Below are positions 8,626 to 15,966 of a stretch of 64,000 bases of DNA, piece by piece. A program made the position numbers and the translations under genes. Under the pieces are notes generated by a model that did not search any database, had not been told where the DNA came from, and worked only from the letters and a program-made list of their open reading frames with translations. Each line of letters begins with the position of its first letter. Position 1 is the first letter of the stretch. The DNA lies in contig NZ_CAXBOD010000011.1 of assembly GCF_963977235.1 (NCBI RefSeq), forward strand, positions 35,874 to 99,873, written 5' to 3'. This DNA comes from Albimonas sp963977235. Its GTDB lineage: Bacteria; Pseudomonadota; Alphaproteobacteria; Rhodobacterales; Rhodobacteraceae.

Positions 8626-8992
8626 GGGCATTCTCCTGGGTCCTCCAGACCGCGATGGATAAGGCGGCCTTGCTTTTTGGGGACATGGAAGTCAGGCGCG
8701 GCGGCGCAGGGCAAGAAATTTCTCTGCCGGCCGGTCGGCGCGCGGCATATGCTGCGCTGCCGCAGACGCGCGCTTGACAATGCTCCGGGCGTGCAGAAGC
8801 ATGAAATCAAGTCGGCCGCATCGAGTTTCGATATGGCCGGGCCGAGCCGGACGCCCCGGCGCGCCCGGTCCGGAGCCGAGGTCGGCGTCCGCCCCCGGCT
8901 CGCCGCCCCGTCCCGCCCGGCGGTTCCGCGCCGACCTCCGCCCGATCGAGGCCGCCGCGCCCCGAGACCAGAGCCCCGACCCGAGGACGCGC
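8626..8992. promoter_or_regulatory. Divergent control region between amidohydrolase and IclR genes
   Basis: This 367-bp gap holds no convincing gene. At 8714-8723 is a perfect AT-rich palindrome, AGAAATTTCT. It stands out in this GC-rich DNA and resembles the GAAAT/ATTTC half-sites of IclR-type operators. At 8774-8779 is a consensus -35 hexamer TTGACA facing the IclR gene, though the -10 candidate near 8797-8805 is weak. Function is inferred from position. Confidence 0.45.
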
Positions 8993-9781
8993 ATGAGCCA
9001 GCCGCACCGCTTTCCCACGATCGACGACCGCCTGTTCCTGCAGTCGGTCAGCCGCGCGCTGGACGTGATCGAGGCCTATGCCGCCGCGCCGCGCCCGATG
9101 TCGCTGGGCGAGATCGCGGAGGCCGCCGGCATCAACAAGTCCGCCGCCCAGCGCATCGGCCAGACCCTGCTCAGCCGCGGCTACCTCGAGCAGACCGAGA
9201 CCGGCCGCCTGAAGCTGGGCCGGCTGTTCCTGGACCGCAGCTTCGATTACCTCCGCTCGAACGAGCTGATCGAGCGGGCGACCCCGGTGCTGACCGACCT
9301 GCGCAAGGCCGCCGAAGAGCGGGTGGACCTGTCGCTGTTCGACGCGATGAACGACAGCCTGTCCATCGTCTACGCCACCCGCATGCAATCGAAGCGCGAA
9401 ACCTTCTACGCGACGCTCGCCGGTCGGCGGCAGCCGACCTATGCGACCTCGGGCGGGCGGGCCTGCCTGGCGCTGCTCTCGGACGAGGAGGTCGACGACA
9501 TCCTCTCGCGCTCGGTGATGACCCGGCTGACCCCGAAGACCGAGACCGACCCGGCCACGGTGCGCGCCGCGATCGAGCAGAGCCGCGCGGACGGCTATTG
9601 CCTGGGCGTCGAGCAGGCGCTGCTGGGCGAGATCGCGCTCGCCGCCGCGATCCGCGACCGCCACGGCCGCCCGATCGGCGCCGTCCACATCGCGGGCTCG
9701 TTGTCGGAGTGGAACGAGGCGGACTTCCGCCGCCGCTTCGCCCCCATGGCGATGGAGGCGGCCGGCGCGCTCAGCAACTGA
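8993..9781 (+). CDS. IclR-family transcriptional regulator
   Basis: Predicted 262-residue regulator. The N-terminal winged helix-turn-helix (about 15-75) includes MSLGEIAEAAGINKSAAQRI. The C-terminal IclR ligand-binding domain includes TYATSGGRACLALLSDEEV and SRADGYCLGVEQALLGEIAL. The ATG at 8993 gives a protein of normal family length; the frame is open further upstream but lacks domain homology there. IclR proteins bind small aromatic or organic acids and control divergent catabolic genes. The divergent amidohydrolase gene and perhaps the MDR reductase are the likely targets. The ligand is unknown. Confidence 0.9.
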   Translation: MSQPHRFPTIDDRLFLQSVSRALDVIEAYAAAPRPMSLGEIAEAAGINKSAAQRIGQTLLSRGYLEQTETGRLKLGRLFLDRSFDYLRSNELIERATPVLTDLRKAAEERVDLSLFDAMNDSLSIVYATRMQSKRETFYATLAGRRQPTYATSGGRACLALLSDEEVDDILSRSVMTRLTPKTETDPATVRAAIEQSRADGYCLGVEQALLGEIALAAAIRDRHGRPIGAVHIAGSLSEWNEADFRRRFAPMAMEAAGALSN

Positions 9782-9812
9782 GCGCGGACCCGGCCCGGTC
9801 GGGTGCGCGCGC

Positions 9813-9839
9813 GCCCCCCGGGCTTGACCCGGGGCCTCC
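9813..9839. repeat. REP-like palindrome, variant copy
   Basis: The core CCCCGGGCTTGACCCGGGG is a palindromic unit closely related to the hairpin at 54453-54536 and the copy at 59108-59130. It lies between the convergent ends of the IclR gene and the histidine-kinase gene, where it may also help end transcription. Confidence 0.6.
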
Positions 9840-9884
9840 TGCGCAAGGCGGACGACGGCTCGAGGGTCTGGCGCCGGCGTCGCC

Positions 9885-12572
9885 CTACTCGGCCGCCGCC
9901 GCGTCTGCGGGACGATCGGCGGCGGTCAGGCGACATTCGAAGCGGGCGCCGGCCTGCGGGCGGGCGAGGGTCAGGTCGCCCCCGAAGCGGCGCAGGATCT
10001 CGCGGCTGATCGCCAGGCCCAGGCCCGCGCCGCCGGGATCCTTGCGGTCCCAGCCGCGGGAGAACTTCTGAAAGATCCGCTCGCGGTCGGCCTCGATCAC
10101 GCCGGGACCGTCGTCCTGGATCGCGATCACCACCTGCCCCCCCTCGCGCGTCGCCTCGACCCAGACCTGCGGCTGCGCGCGGTTGGAGTACTTCACCGCG
10201 TTCGACAGCAGGTTGATGAACACCTGCGCCAGGCGGTCGGGCTCTCCCTGCACCCACAGTTCGGGCTCGTCGACGCGAACCTGCACCTCGGCCTTCGCCT
10301 CGCGGGTGACGCCGCGCACGGTGTCCACCGCCCGGCGCAGCGCGTCGGCGGCGTCGGTGGGGGCGACCGGCAGGCGGACCTGTCCGCGCTCCAGCACGGA
10401 AAGATCCAGGATCTGGTCCAGCAGGCGAGTCAGGCGCAGGCTCTCGTCGTGGATGATGCGCAGGAAGCGCTGCGCCTCCGGCCCGTCCATCTGTCCGGCC
10501 TCGAGCAGGATCTCCGAGAAGCTGCGCACCGAGGTCATCGGGGTGCGCAGCTCATGGCTGACCTGGGAAAGGAAGTCGTCCTTCTGGGCGTCCAGCTCCC
10601 GCAGCCGGGCGTTGGCCTCGCGCAGCTGGGCGAGCGCGCGCTCCAGCTCGCCCGACTTGCGCTCGACCTCCTGGGAATACTCCATGATCCGCACCGTTTC
10701 GTCGGCGATGCGCATCAGCTCGGTCAGCGAGATCGTCTCGTTCCCTGCGGCCTTGGTGACCATCGCATGGGCGGTGGCCGCGCCGACCGAGCCCGCAAGC
10801 TCGCGTTCCAGCCGCTGCACGAAATGGTCGGTGGGGGCGGGCAGGCCCTCCTCCCGGCCCTGCTCGGCGGCGGCGTCGAGGAACAGGCGGCGGGCGGGCT
10901 CGGCCCCAAGGATCCGCTGGGCCAGCACGAACAGGTCCTCCGAGGCGGCCGAGCGGCGCAGAACCCCCGCGGTGTCGTCGTCCCCGGTTCGGAACACGTC
11001 CACGAAGATCGCCGATTGCAGCCATTCCAGGGGGCTCGGCTCGCGCAGCAGTGAGCCGACGGTCAGCAGGGCGACGTTGGCGCTCAGGCTCCAGAAGGTG
11101 GCGTGAACCAGCGGGTCCATCCCCTCGAGGCCGAGCAGCGCCTGCGGGCGCAGCAGGCCGATCCCCCAGGGGCCGTTCGCCATCACCTCCGCCGGAAGGC
11201 CCGCGGCGGGCAGCAGCAGGGTCCAGGCCCAGACCGCCGCCCCCCCCGCCAGCCCCGCCAGCGCCCCCAGACGCGTCGCCTGGCGGGTATAGAGCCCCGC
11301 GATCAGCGGCGGCAGGAACTGCGCCGCGCCCAGGAAGGCGATCAGCCCGATGGAGGCCAGCGCCGCGTTCCCCTCCGAGGCCTGGTGCCACAGGAAGCCC
11401 AGCGCCAGCACGCCGACGATGGAGCCCCTCCGCCCCAGCAGCACGATGCGCCGCACGTCGCCCGAGAACGCCTCCGACTCCGCCCGCGCCCGCAGCGCCA
11501 GGGGCGTGACGATGTGGTTCGAGACCATGGTCGAGAGCGCGATGGAGCTGACGATCACCATCGAGGTCGCCGAGGAGAACCCGCCCAGGAACACGAAGAT
11601 CGCCAGCGCCGTCTTGCCCTCGGCCAGCGGCAGCGACAGCACGAAGAGGTCGGGGTTCGCCCCCTCGGGCATCAGCCGCAGGCCGGCGGCGGCGATGGGC
11701 AGCACCGAGAGGCACATCACCAGCAGATACAGCGGGAACAGCCAAGAGGCGGTGGCGAGGCTGCGCTCGTCGTCGTTCTCGACCACCGTCACCTGGAACT
11801 GGCGGGGCAGGCACAGGATCGCGGCCCCCGACAACAGGGTGATCACCGCCCAGCGGGAATTGAAGGTGGTGTCGAGCTGCAGAAGCTCGGGCGTCATGTC
11901 GGCCATCGTCGCCCCGACCCCGTCATAGAGGCCGAAGACCACGAAGGCGCCCACCGCCGTCAGCGCCGCGAGCTTCACCAGCGCCTCGACCGCGATGGCC
12001 GCGACCACGCCGAAATGCCGCTCGTTCACGTCGGGCGAGCGCGTGCCGAACAGGATCGTGAACACCGCCATTCCCGCGGCGACCCAGAAGGCGGCGACTC
12101 CCCCTTCCTCGGCGCCCGGAACGGCGAAGAGGGCGAAGCTCTCGGTCACCGCCTTGAGCTGCAGGGCGATGTAGGGGGTGCAGGCGACGACCGCGAGCAG
12201 CGTGACCAGCACCGCGATCGCCGGGCTCTTGCCATAGCGCGAGGACAGGAGGTCGGCGATGGAGGTGATCCGTTGCGAGCGTCCGATGCGCACCATCTTG
12301 CGCAGCATCCACCACCAGCCCGCGAAGACCAGCGCCGGGCCTGTGTAGATCGCCACGAACTCGAGCCCGCCCCGCGCCGCCGAGCCGACGGCGCCGTAGA
12401 ACGTCCAGGAGGTGCAGTAGACCGAGATCGACAGCGTGTAGACCAGCGGCGAGGTCAGCCAGTCCCCGCCCGGCCGCCGCATCCGCCGGTCGGCCCAGAA
12501 GGCCACCCCGAACAGCGCCGCGACATAGAGCAGGCAGACCCCCAGCAGCAGGTCGGTCGAGACGCCGCTCAT
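9885..12572 (-). CDS. Sodium/solute symporter-like sensor histidine kinase
   Basis: Predicted 895-residue hybrid membrane protein. Residues 1 to about 520 look like an SLC5-type symporter with some 12-13 membrane segments. A STAC-like linker (about 540-620) and a coiled coil follow. The HisKA domain has phospho-acceptor H673 (SQVSHELRTPMTSVRSFSE). The ATPase domain has N-box NLLSNAVKYSN, G1 DDGPGV and G2 GGAGLGLAIS. Proteins of this plan (the CbrA group) couple uptake or sensing of a solute to phosphorelay. It ends a three-gene minus-strand unit after a receiver protein and a small membrane protein; the gap to the latter is 7 bp. The solute is not evident. The stand-alone receiver upstream is the obvious partner candidate. 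Confidence 0.9.
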   Translation of the reverse strand: MSGVSTDLLLGVCLLYVAALFGVAFWADRRMRRPGGDWLTSPLVYTLSISVYCTSWTFYGAVGSAARGGLEFVAIYTGPALVFAGWWWMLRKMVRIGRSQRITSIADLLSSRYGKSPAIAVLVTLLAVVACTPYIALQLKAVTESFALFAVPGAEEGGVAAFWVAAGMAVFTILFGTRSPDVNERHFGVVAAIAVEALVKLAALTAVGAFVVFGLYDGVGATMADMTPELLQLDTTFNSRWAVITLLSGAAILCLPRQFQVTVVENDDERSLATASWLFPLYLLVMCLSVLPIAAAGLRLMPEGANPDLFVLSLPLAEGKTALAIFVFLGGFSSATSMVIVSSIALSTMVSNHIVTPLALRARAESEAFSGDVRRIVLLGRRGSIVGVLALGFLWHQASEGNAALASIGLIAFLGAAQFLPPLIAGLYTRQATRLGALAGLAGGAAVWAWTLLLPAAGLPAEVMANGPWGIGLLRPQALLGLEGMDPLVHATFWSLSANVALLTVGSLLREPSPLEWLQSAIFVDVFRTGDDDTAGVLRRSAASEDLFVLAQRILGAEPARRLFLDAAAEQGREEGLPAPTDHFVQRLERELAGSVGAATAHAMVTKAAGNETISLTELMRIADETVRIMEYSQEVERKSGELERALAQLREANARLRELDAQKDDFLSQVSHELRTPMTSVRSFSEILLEAGQMDGPEAQRFLRIIHDESLRLTRLLDQILDLSVLERGQVRLPVAPTDAADALRRAVDTVRGVTREAKAEVQVRVDEPELWVQGEPDRLAQVFINLLSNAVKYSNRAQPQVWVEATREGGQVVIAIQDDGPGVIEADRERIFQKFSRGWDRKDPGGAGLGLAISREILRRFGGDLTLARPQAGARFECRLTAADRPADAAAAE

Positions 12573-12579
12573 CGCGCGC

Positions 12580-12870
12580 TCACGGCTCTGGATCGCGCCG
12601 CATCAGGCGACGCGACAGCATCCGCGTGACGACCACCAGCCCGGCCCACAGCACCAGAAGGAACACCAGCGCCGCCGGCGCCCCCAGCACCCGCCCGTCA
12701 TGGGCGAAGACCCGCACGAAGGGCGGCATCAGCGCGAGGAACGCGGCGATGGGCACGATGGCGGCCAGCGCCTCGGCCCGGCGTCGGCGCAGGAATCGGG
12801 GGCGAGGCCCTTCCGACCCGCCCGCGGCGGCGGGATCGGGCGGCGCGGGCGCCCCGCCGGACGCGCTCAC
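12580..12870 (-). CDS. Small membrane protein upstream of the symporter-kinase
   Basis: Predicted 96-residue protein starting at GTG. After a Pro/Ala-rich and Arg-rich N-terminus it has two hydrophobic segments, about 35-50 (AAIVPIAAFLALMPPFV) and 62-81 (APAALVFLLVLWAGLVVVT), and a basic tail RRLMRRDPEP. It ends 7 bp before the kinase gene and begins about 50 bp after the receiver gene, so it is probably co-expressed with both. No family is assigned. Its place suggests an accessory subunit of the symporter-like sensor, an inference from context. The ribosome site is weak, so the start is uncertain. Confidence 0.65.
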   Translation of the reverse strand: MSASGGAPAPPDPAAAGGSEGPRPRFLRRRRAEALAAIVPIAAFLALMPPFVRVFAHDGRVLGAPAALVFLLVLWAGLVVVTRMLSRRLMRRDPEP

Positions 12871-12921
12871 GGCCGCCCCGAGGGGCGCGTGCGGGCGGAT
12901 CGCCCGCGGGGCGGGCGGCGC

Positions 12922-13293
12922 TCAGCCGGCGATGAGGCGGTGCACATGATCCACCACGTCGCGGTTGGAGAAGGGCTTGGTGATGAAGGCGTCGGCGCCG
13001 ATGTCCTCGGCGGTGCGCCGGTCCTGGGCCTGGCCCTTGGCGGTCAGCATGATCACCGGCAGGCCGGTGGTGGCGGGATCGGCGCGCAGCCGGCGCAGCA
13101 CCTCGAACCCGTTCAGCAGCGGCAGCATCACGTCGAGGATAACCAGGTCCGGCCGCTCGGCGGCCAGGGATCGGCAGGCGCTTTCGCCGTCGCCGGCGTC
13201 GTCGACCGTGTAGCCCTCTCGCGACAGGATGAACCGCAGGGACTCGACGATATGCGGTTCGTCCTCCGCGATCAGCACCCGCTTCGCGTTCAT
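12922..13293 (-). CDS. Stand-alone response-regulator receiver protein
   Basis: Predicted 123-residue CheY-like receiver without an output domain. The acidic pocket residues EDE are at 10-12, the phosphorylated aspartate is D54 (LVILDVMLP), T84 is in IMLTAKG and K106 is in FITKPFS. It is the first gene of the minus-strand unit with the symporter-like histidine kinase, which is its likely phosphodonor. With no DNA-binding domain, it must act by protein contact or as a step in a phosphorelay. It resembles receiver proteins annotated as PhoB-like but is complete as a single domain. Confidence 0.92.
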   Translation of the reverse strand: MNAKRVLIAEDEPHIVESLRFILSREGYTVDDAGDGESACRSLAAERPDLVILDVMLPLLNGFEVLRRLRADPATTGLPVIMLTAKGQAQDRRTAEDIGADAFITKPFSNRDVVDHVHRLIAG

Positions 13294-13752
13294 CCCTCAT
13301 CCTCCCCTGCGGGCCCTCGGACGGGGCCTCGGCGCGGACTTCGATGCGGCCCGCCGTTCAGGTGAGACTAGGGCGAGTTGAAATGGGGGGAAAGCCCGCA
13401 CGTCGCCCGGGCGAGACCGCCGGCAAGGCCCCCGCGCCACGGGCGCGAAGACGGCCGAGCCCCTGCGCGACACCTGCCGCGCGCCGCGAGCGGCCCGCGT
13501 TTCACAGGCGCGCGGCCCGACGCGGCGCCTCCGGCGCAACGCCAGCAAGGCGTCCCAGGCGCACCATCAGCAAAGCCTCTCGGGCGCAACACCAGAAAAA
13601 CGACTCCGGCGCAACGCCGGCGGCAAGGCCCACAAGGCGCCACGCCTGCCGCGCGCCGCGGGCGACCGGCGCCCACGGGCGCGCGGCCCGACGCGGCGCC
13701 TGCGACCGGCCGGCGGCCGGCTCGCGACAGGGCGCGGGGAAAGCCCCCCCCC
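13294..13752. repeat. Repeat-rich non-coding region between receiver and GST genes
   Basis: This 459-bp gap has no supportable gene. Two nearly matching direct repeats of 57-58 bp (13473-13530 and 13645-13701, both starting CCTGCCGCGCGCCGCG and ending GGCCCGACGCGGCGCCT) flank a tandem array. The array has four units starting at 13533, 13558, 13583 and 13608, an exact 25-bp period. The unit is close to GGCGCAACRCCAGCAA plus nine variable bases. ORFs across it are low-complexity shadows. Its function is unknown. Confidence 0.7.
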
Positions 13753-14406
13753 TCAGAACTCCACTTCCAGCTCGACGATCTCGTCGGGCTCGGCCATGGC
13801 GCCCTCGGTCCATTCCTTCATCAGGTCCCACTCGAACACCGTGTCGCAGTAGGCCTGCAGCTTGGGGTCCAGCGGCACCGCGTAGGTCCGGAAGCGGGTG
13901 CAGACCGGCGCCCACATGGCGTCGGCCATGGTCGGGCGCCCGAACAGGAACGGCCCGCCGTAGGCCTCGAGGCACTCGCTCCAGATCTCCTTCACCCGCT
14001 CCACGTCGGGGCGGGCGCCGGAGAAGATCTTGAAGCTCTTGTGCTGCGCCTTGAGGTTCATCGGCAGGGCCGAGCGCATGTTGTAGAAGCCCGAGTGGAT
14101 TTCCCCCGACACCGCCCGGCAGTGCGCCCGCTTGGCCTTGCCGTCGGGCAGCAGCCGCGCCTCGGGGTATTCCTCGTTGAGGTAGTTGGCGATGGCCAGC
14201 GTGTCCCAGACCGTGACCTCGCCGTCCACCAGACGCGGCACCAGCACCGAGGGGCTGAGCAGCAGCAGCTCCTGCCGCTGGTCGGCGTCGTCCATGTCCA
14301 CGGGCAGCTCCTCGAAGTCGAGGCCCGCCATCCTGCACAGCAGCCAGCCGCGCAGGGACCAGGCGCCGTAGTTCTTCGAGGAGATGGTCAGCGTCGCCTT
14401 CGCCAT
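13753..14406 (-). CDS. Glutathione S-transferase-like protein
   Basis: Predicted 217-residue GST-fold protein. The N-terminal thioredoxin-like domain (1 to about 80) contains SSKNYGAWSLRGWLL, VPRLVDGEVTVWDTLAIANYL and the glutathione-site region. The helical C-terminal domain follows, with FLFGRPTMADAMWAPVCTRF near 145-165. The start at 14406 was chosen over a longer frame because GGAGGG lies just upstream and homology begins at once. The C-terminus is unusually acidic (EPDEIVELEVEF). The gene is divergent from the PHB depolymerase gene. The substrate and true activity are not deducible; many such proteins have unassigned roles in detoxification or redox balance. Confidence 0.87.
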   Translation of the reverse strand: MAKATLTISSKNYGAWSLRGWLLCRMAGLDFEELPVDMDDADQRQELLLLSPSVLVPRLVDGEVTVWDTLAIANYLNEEYPEARLLPDGKAKRAHCRAVSGEIHSGFYNMRSALPMNLKAQHKSFKIFSGARPDVERVKEIWSECLEAYGGPFLFGRPTMADAMWAPVCTRFRTYAVPLDPKLQAYCDTVFEWDLMKEWTEGAMAEPDEIVELEVEF

Positions 14407-14463
14407 CGCGCAATCCCTCCAGATCGTTGCTCGGCGCAAGCCTTGCGCCGCCCCGCGCCGTTC

Positions 14464-14492
14464 TTGCGACGCTTGCACGCCTGCACCATACT
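14464..14492 (+). promoter_or_regulatory. Candidate sigma-70 promoter of the PHB depolymerase gene
   Basis: TTGCGA (14464-14469), then 17 bp, then CATACT (14487-14492). The spacing is ideal and both boxes are moderate matches. It lies about 95 bp before the phaZ start within the 182-bp divergent gap with the GST gene. Confidence 0.42.
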
Positions 14493-14588
14493 CTCGGGAA
14501 TGACGCAGTGCAGCACAATTGTCTCGCACGCGGCGAGGGCTTGCGCTAGCGTTTCCTGAATATCGGGATGCGGTCCGGAGTCTCGCCC

Positions 14589-15803
14589 ATGCTCTACCAA
14601 GCCTACCAGTTCAGCGACGACCTGCTGGCGCCCCTGCGCCTCGCGGCCCGCTGGGGACAGGTGTGGAGCGGCGCCCTCGGATCCACCCTGGCGCAGGACG
14701 CGAACAAGCGCTTCGCCGCGACGCTCGAGATGCTCTCGCGCTTCCAGCTCACCCACACCCGGCCCGACTGGGGCGTCACCCAGGTGCAGGTCGGCAACCG
14801 CATGGTCCCGGTGAGCGAGGAGATCCCCCTCGCCCTGCCCTTCGGCAACCTGCTGCGCTTCGCCAAGGACGTGGACGCGCCGCAGCCCAAGGTGCTGATC
14901 GTGGCGCCGCTGTCGGGCCATTTCGCCACCCTGCTGGCGGGCACCGTGCAGACGATGCTGCAGGACCACGACGTCTATGTCACCGACTGGGCCAACGCCC
15001 GCGACGTGCCGCTGCGCGAGGGCAAGTTCGGGGTCGAGGACTACATCGACTACCTGATCCGCTTCCTCGAGGAGATGGGCCCCGGCTCGCACGTCCTGGC
15101 GGTCTGCCAGCCCTGCGTGCAGACCCTGGCCGCCGTCGCGATCATGTCCGAGCGGCAGAACAACTGCACGCCGCGCACCATGACCCTGATGGCCGGCCCC
15201 ATCGACGTGCGCGAGAGCCCGACCTCGGTCAACGATCTGGCCAACGAGAAGACGCTCAGCTGGTTCAAGGAGCGGATGATCCAGACCGTGCCCTGGCGTC
15301 ACAAGGGCGGCGGGCGGCGCGTCTATCCGGGCTTCGTGCAGCTCACCAGCTTCATGATGATGAACATGGAGCGCCACAAGGCCACGCACAAACGGCTCTA
15401 CGATCATCTTCAGGCCGGCGAGATCGCCGAGGCGGAGAAGATCAAGACCTTCTACGACGAGTATTTCGCGGTGCTCGACCTTCCGGAAGAATTCTACATC
15501 GAGACCATCGACCGGATCTTCCAGCAAGCCCAGCTCGCCACCGGCGAGTTCACCTGGCGCGGCAAGCCGGTGGACCCCTCGAAGATCACCCGCACCGCGC
15601 TGCTGACGGTAGAGGGCGGGCGCGACGACATCTGCGCGCTGGGCCAGACCTCGGCCGCGCACGACCTGTGCTCGTCGCTCCGCCCGCATCTCAAGCGCCA
15701 CCACCTGCAGGCCAACGTGGGCCACTACGGCGTGTTCAACGGCCGCCGCTGGGAGCACGAGATCTACCCGGTGGTGCGCAACATGATCCTCGCCATGGAG
15801 TGA
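14589..15803 (+). CDS. phaZ: Intracellular polyhydroxyalkanoate depolymerase
   Basis: Predicted 404-residue intracellular PHB depolymerase, which mobilises stored polyhydroxybutyrate granules. The active-site box is VCQPC, with C173 in the position of the catalytic cysteine described for intracellular PhaZ enzymes. Other family blocks are DHDVYVTDWANARDVP, MTLMAGPIDVRESPT, LTVEGGRDDICALGQT and NVGHYGVFNGRRWE near the C-terminus, which carries the catalytic histidine. The start MLYQAYQF was chosen as the family N-terminus, seven codons inside the longest frame. Many Rhodobacterales carry phaZ beside phaC, phaP and phaR; here it stands alone between a GST gene and a chemoreceptor gene. Confidence 0.93.
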   Translation: MLYQAYQFSDDLLAPLRLAARWGQVWSGALGSTLAQDANKRFAATLEMLSRFQLTHTRPDWGVTQVQVGNRMVPVSEEIPLALPFGNLLRFAKDVDAPQPKVLIVAPLSGHFATLLAGTVQTMLQDHDVYVTDWANARDVPLREGKFGVEDYIDYLIRFLEEMGPGSHVLAVCQPCVQTLAAVAIMSERQNNCTPRTMTLMAGPIDVRESPTSVNDLANEKTLSWFKERMIQTVPWRHKGGGRRVYPGFVQLTSFMMMNMERHKATHKRLYDHLQAGEIAEAEKIKTFYDEYFAVLDLPEEFYIETIDRIFQQAQLATGEFTWRGKPVDPSKITRTALLTVEGGRDDICALGQTSAAHDLCSSLRPHLKRHHLQANVGHYGVFNGRRWEHEIYPVVRNMILAME

Positions 15804-15966
15804 GGCCGGGCGCCGCGGAGGGCGACTCCGGTCTCCTGTTAAGTCTTCGGAAACCCTGAGGCCGCATACCTGCGCCACGCGTCGAACCCGGCGCGGCGCA
15901 GGACTGCGGCGCGCGGCTCCCCCGAGGCGCGGGCGCACTACGCTCCGCCAGCCGCGGGAGCCTGGG

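Noticed and set aside
13502..14518. Open frame through the GST gene and the repeat array
   Set aside because: It runs antiparallel in frame to a clear GST gene. The part over the array translates only the tandem repeat.
15838..15875. Sigma-28 (flagellar) promoter before the double-CHASE3 chemoreceptor
   Set aside because: TTAAGTC and GCCGCATA resemble the two boxes, but the spacing is about 2 bp too long and the -35 match is partial.
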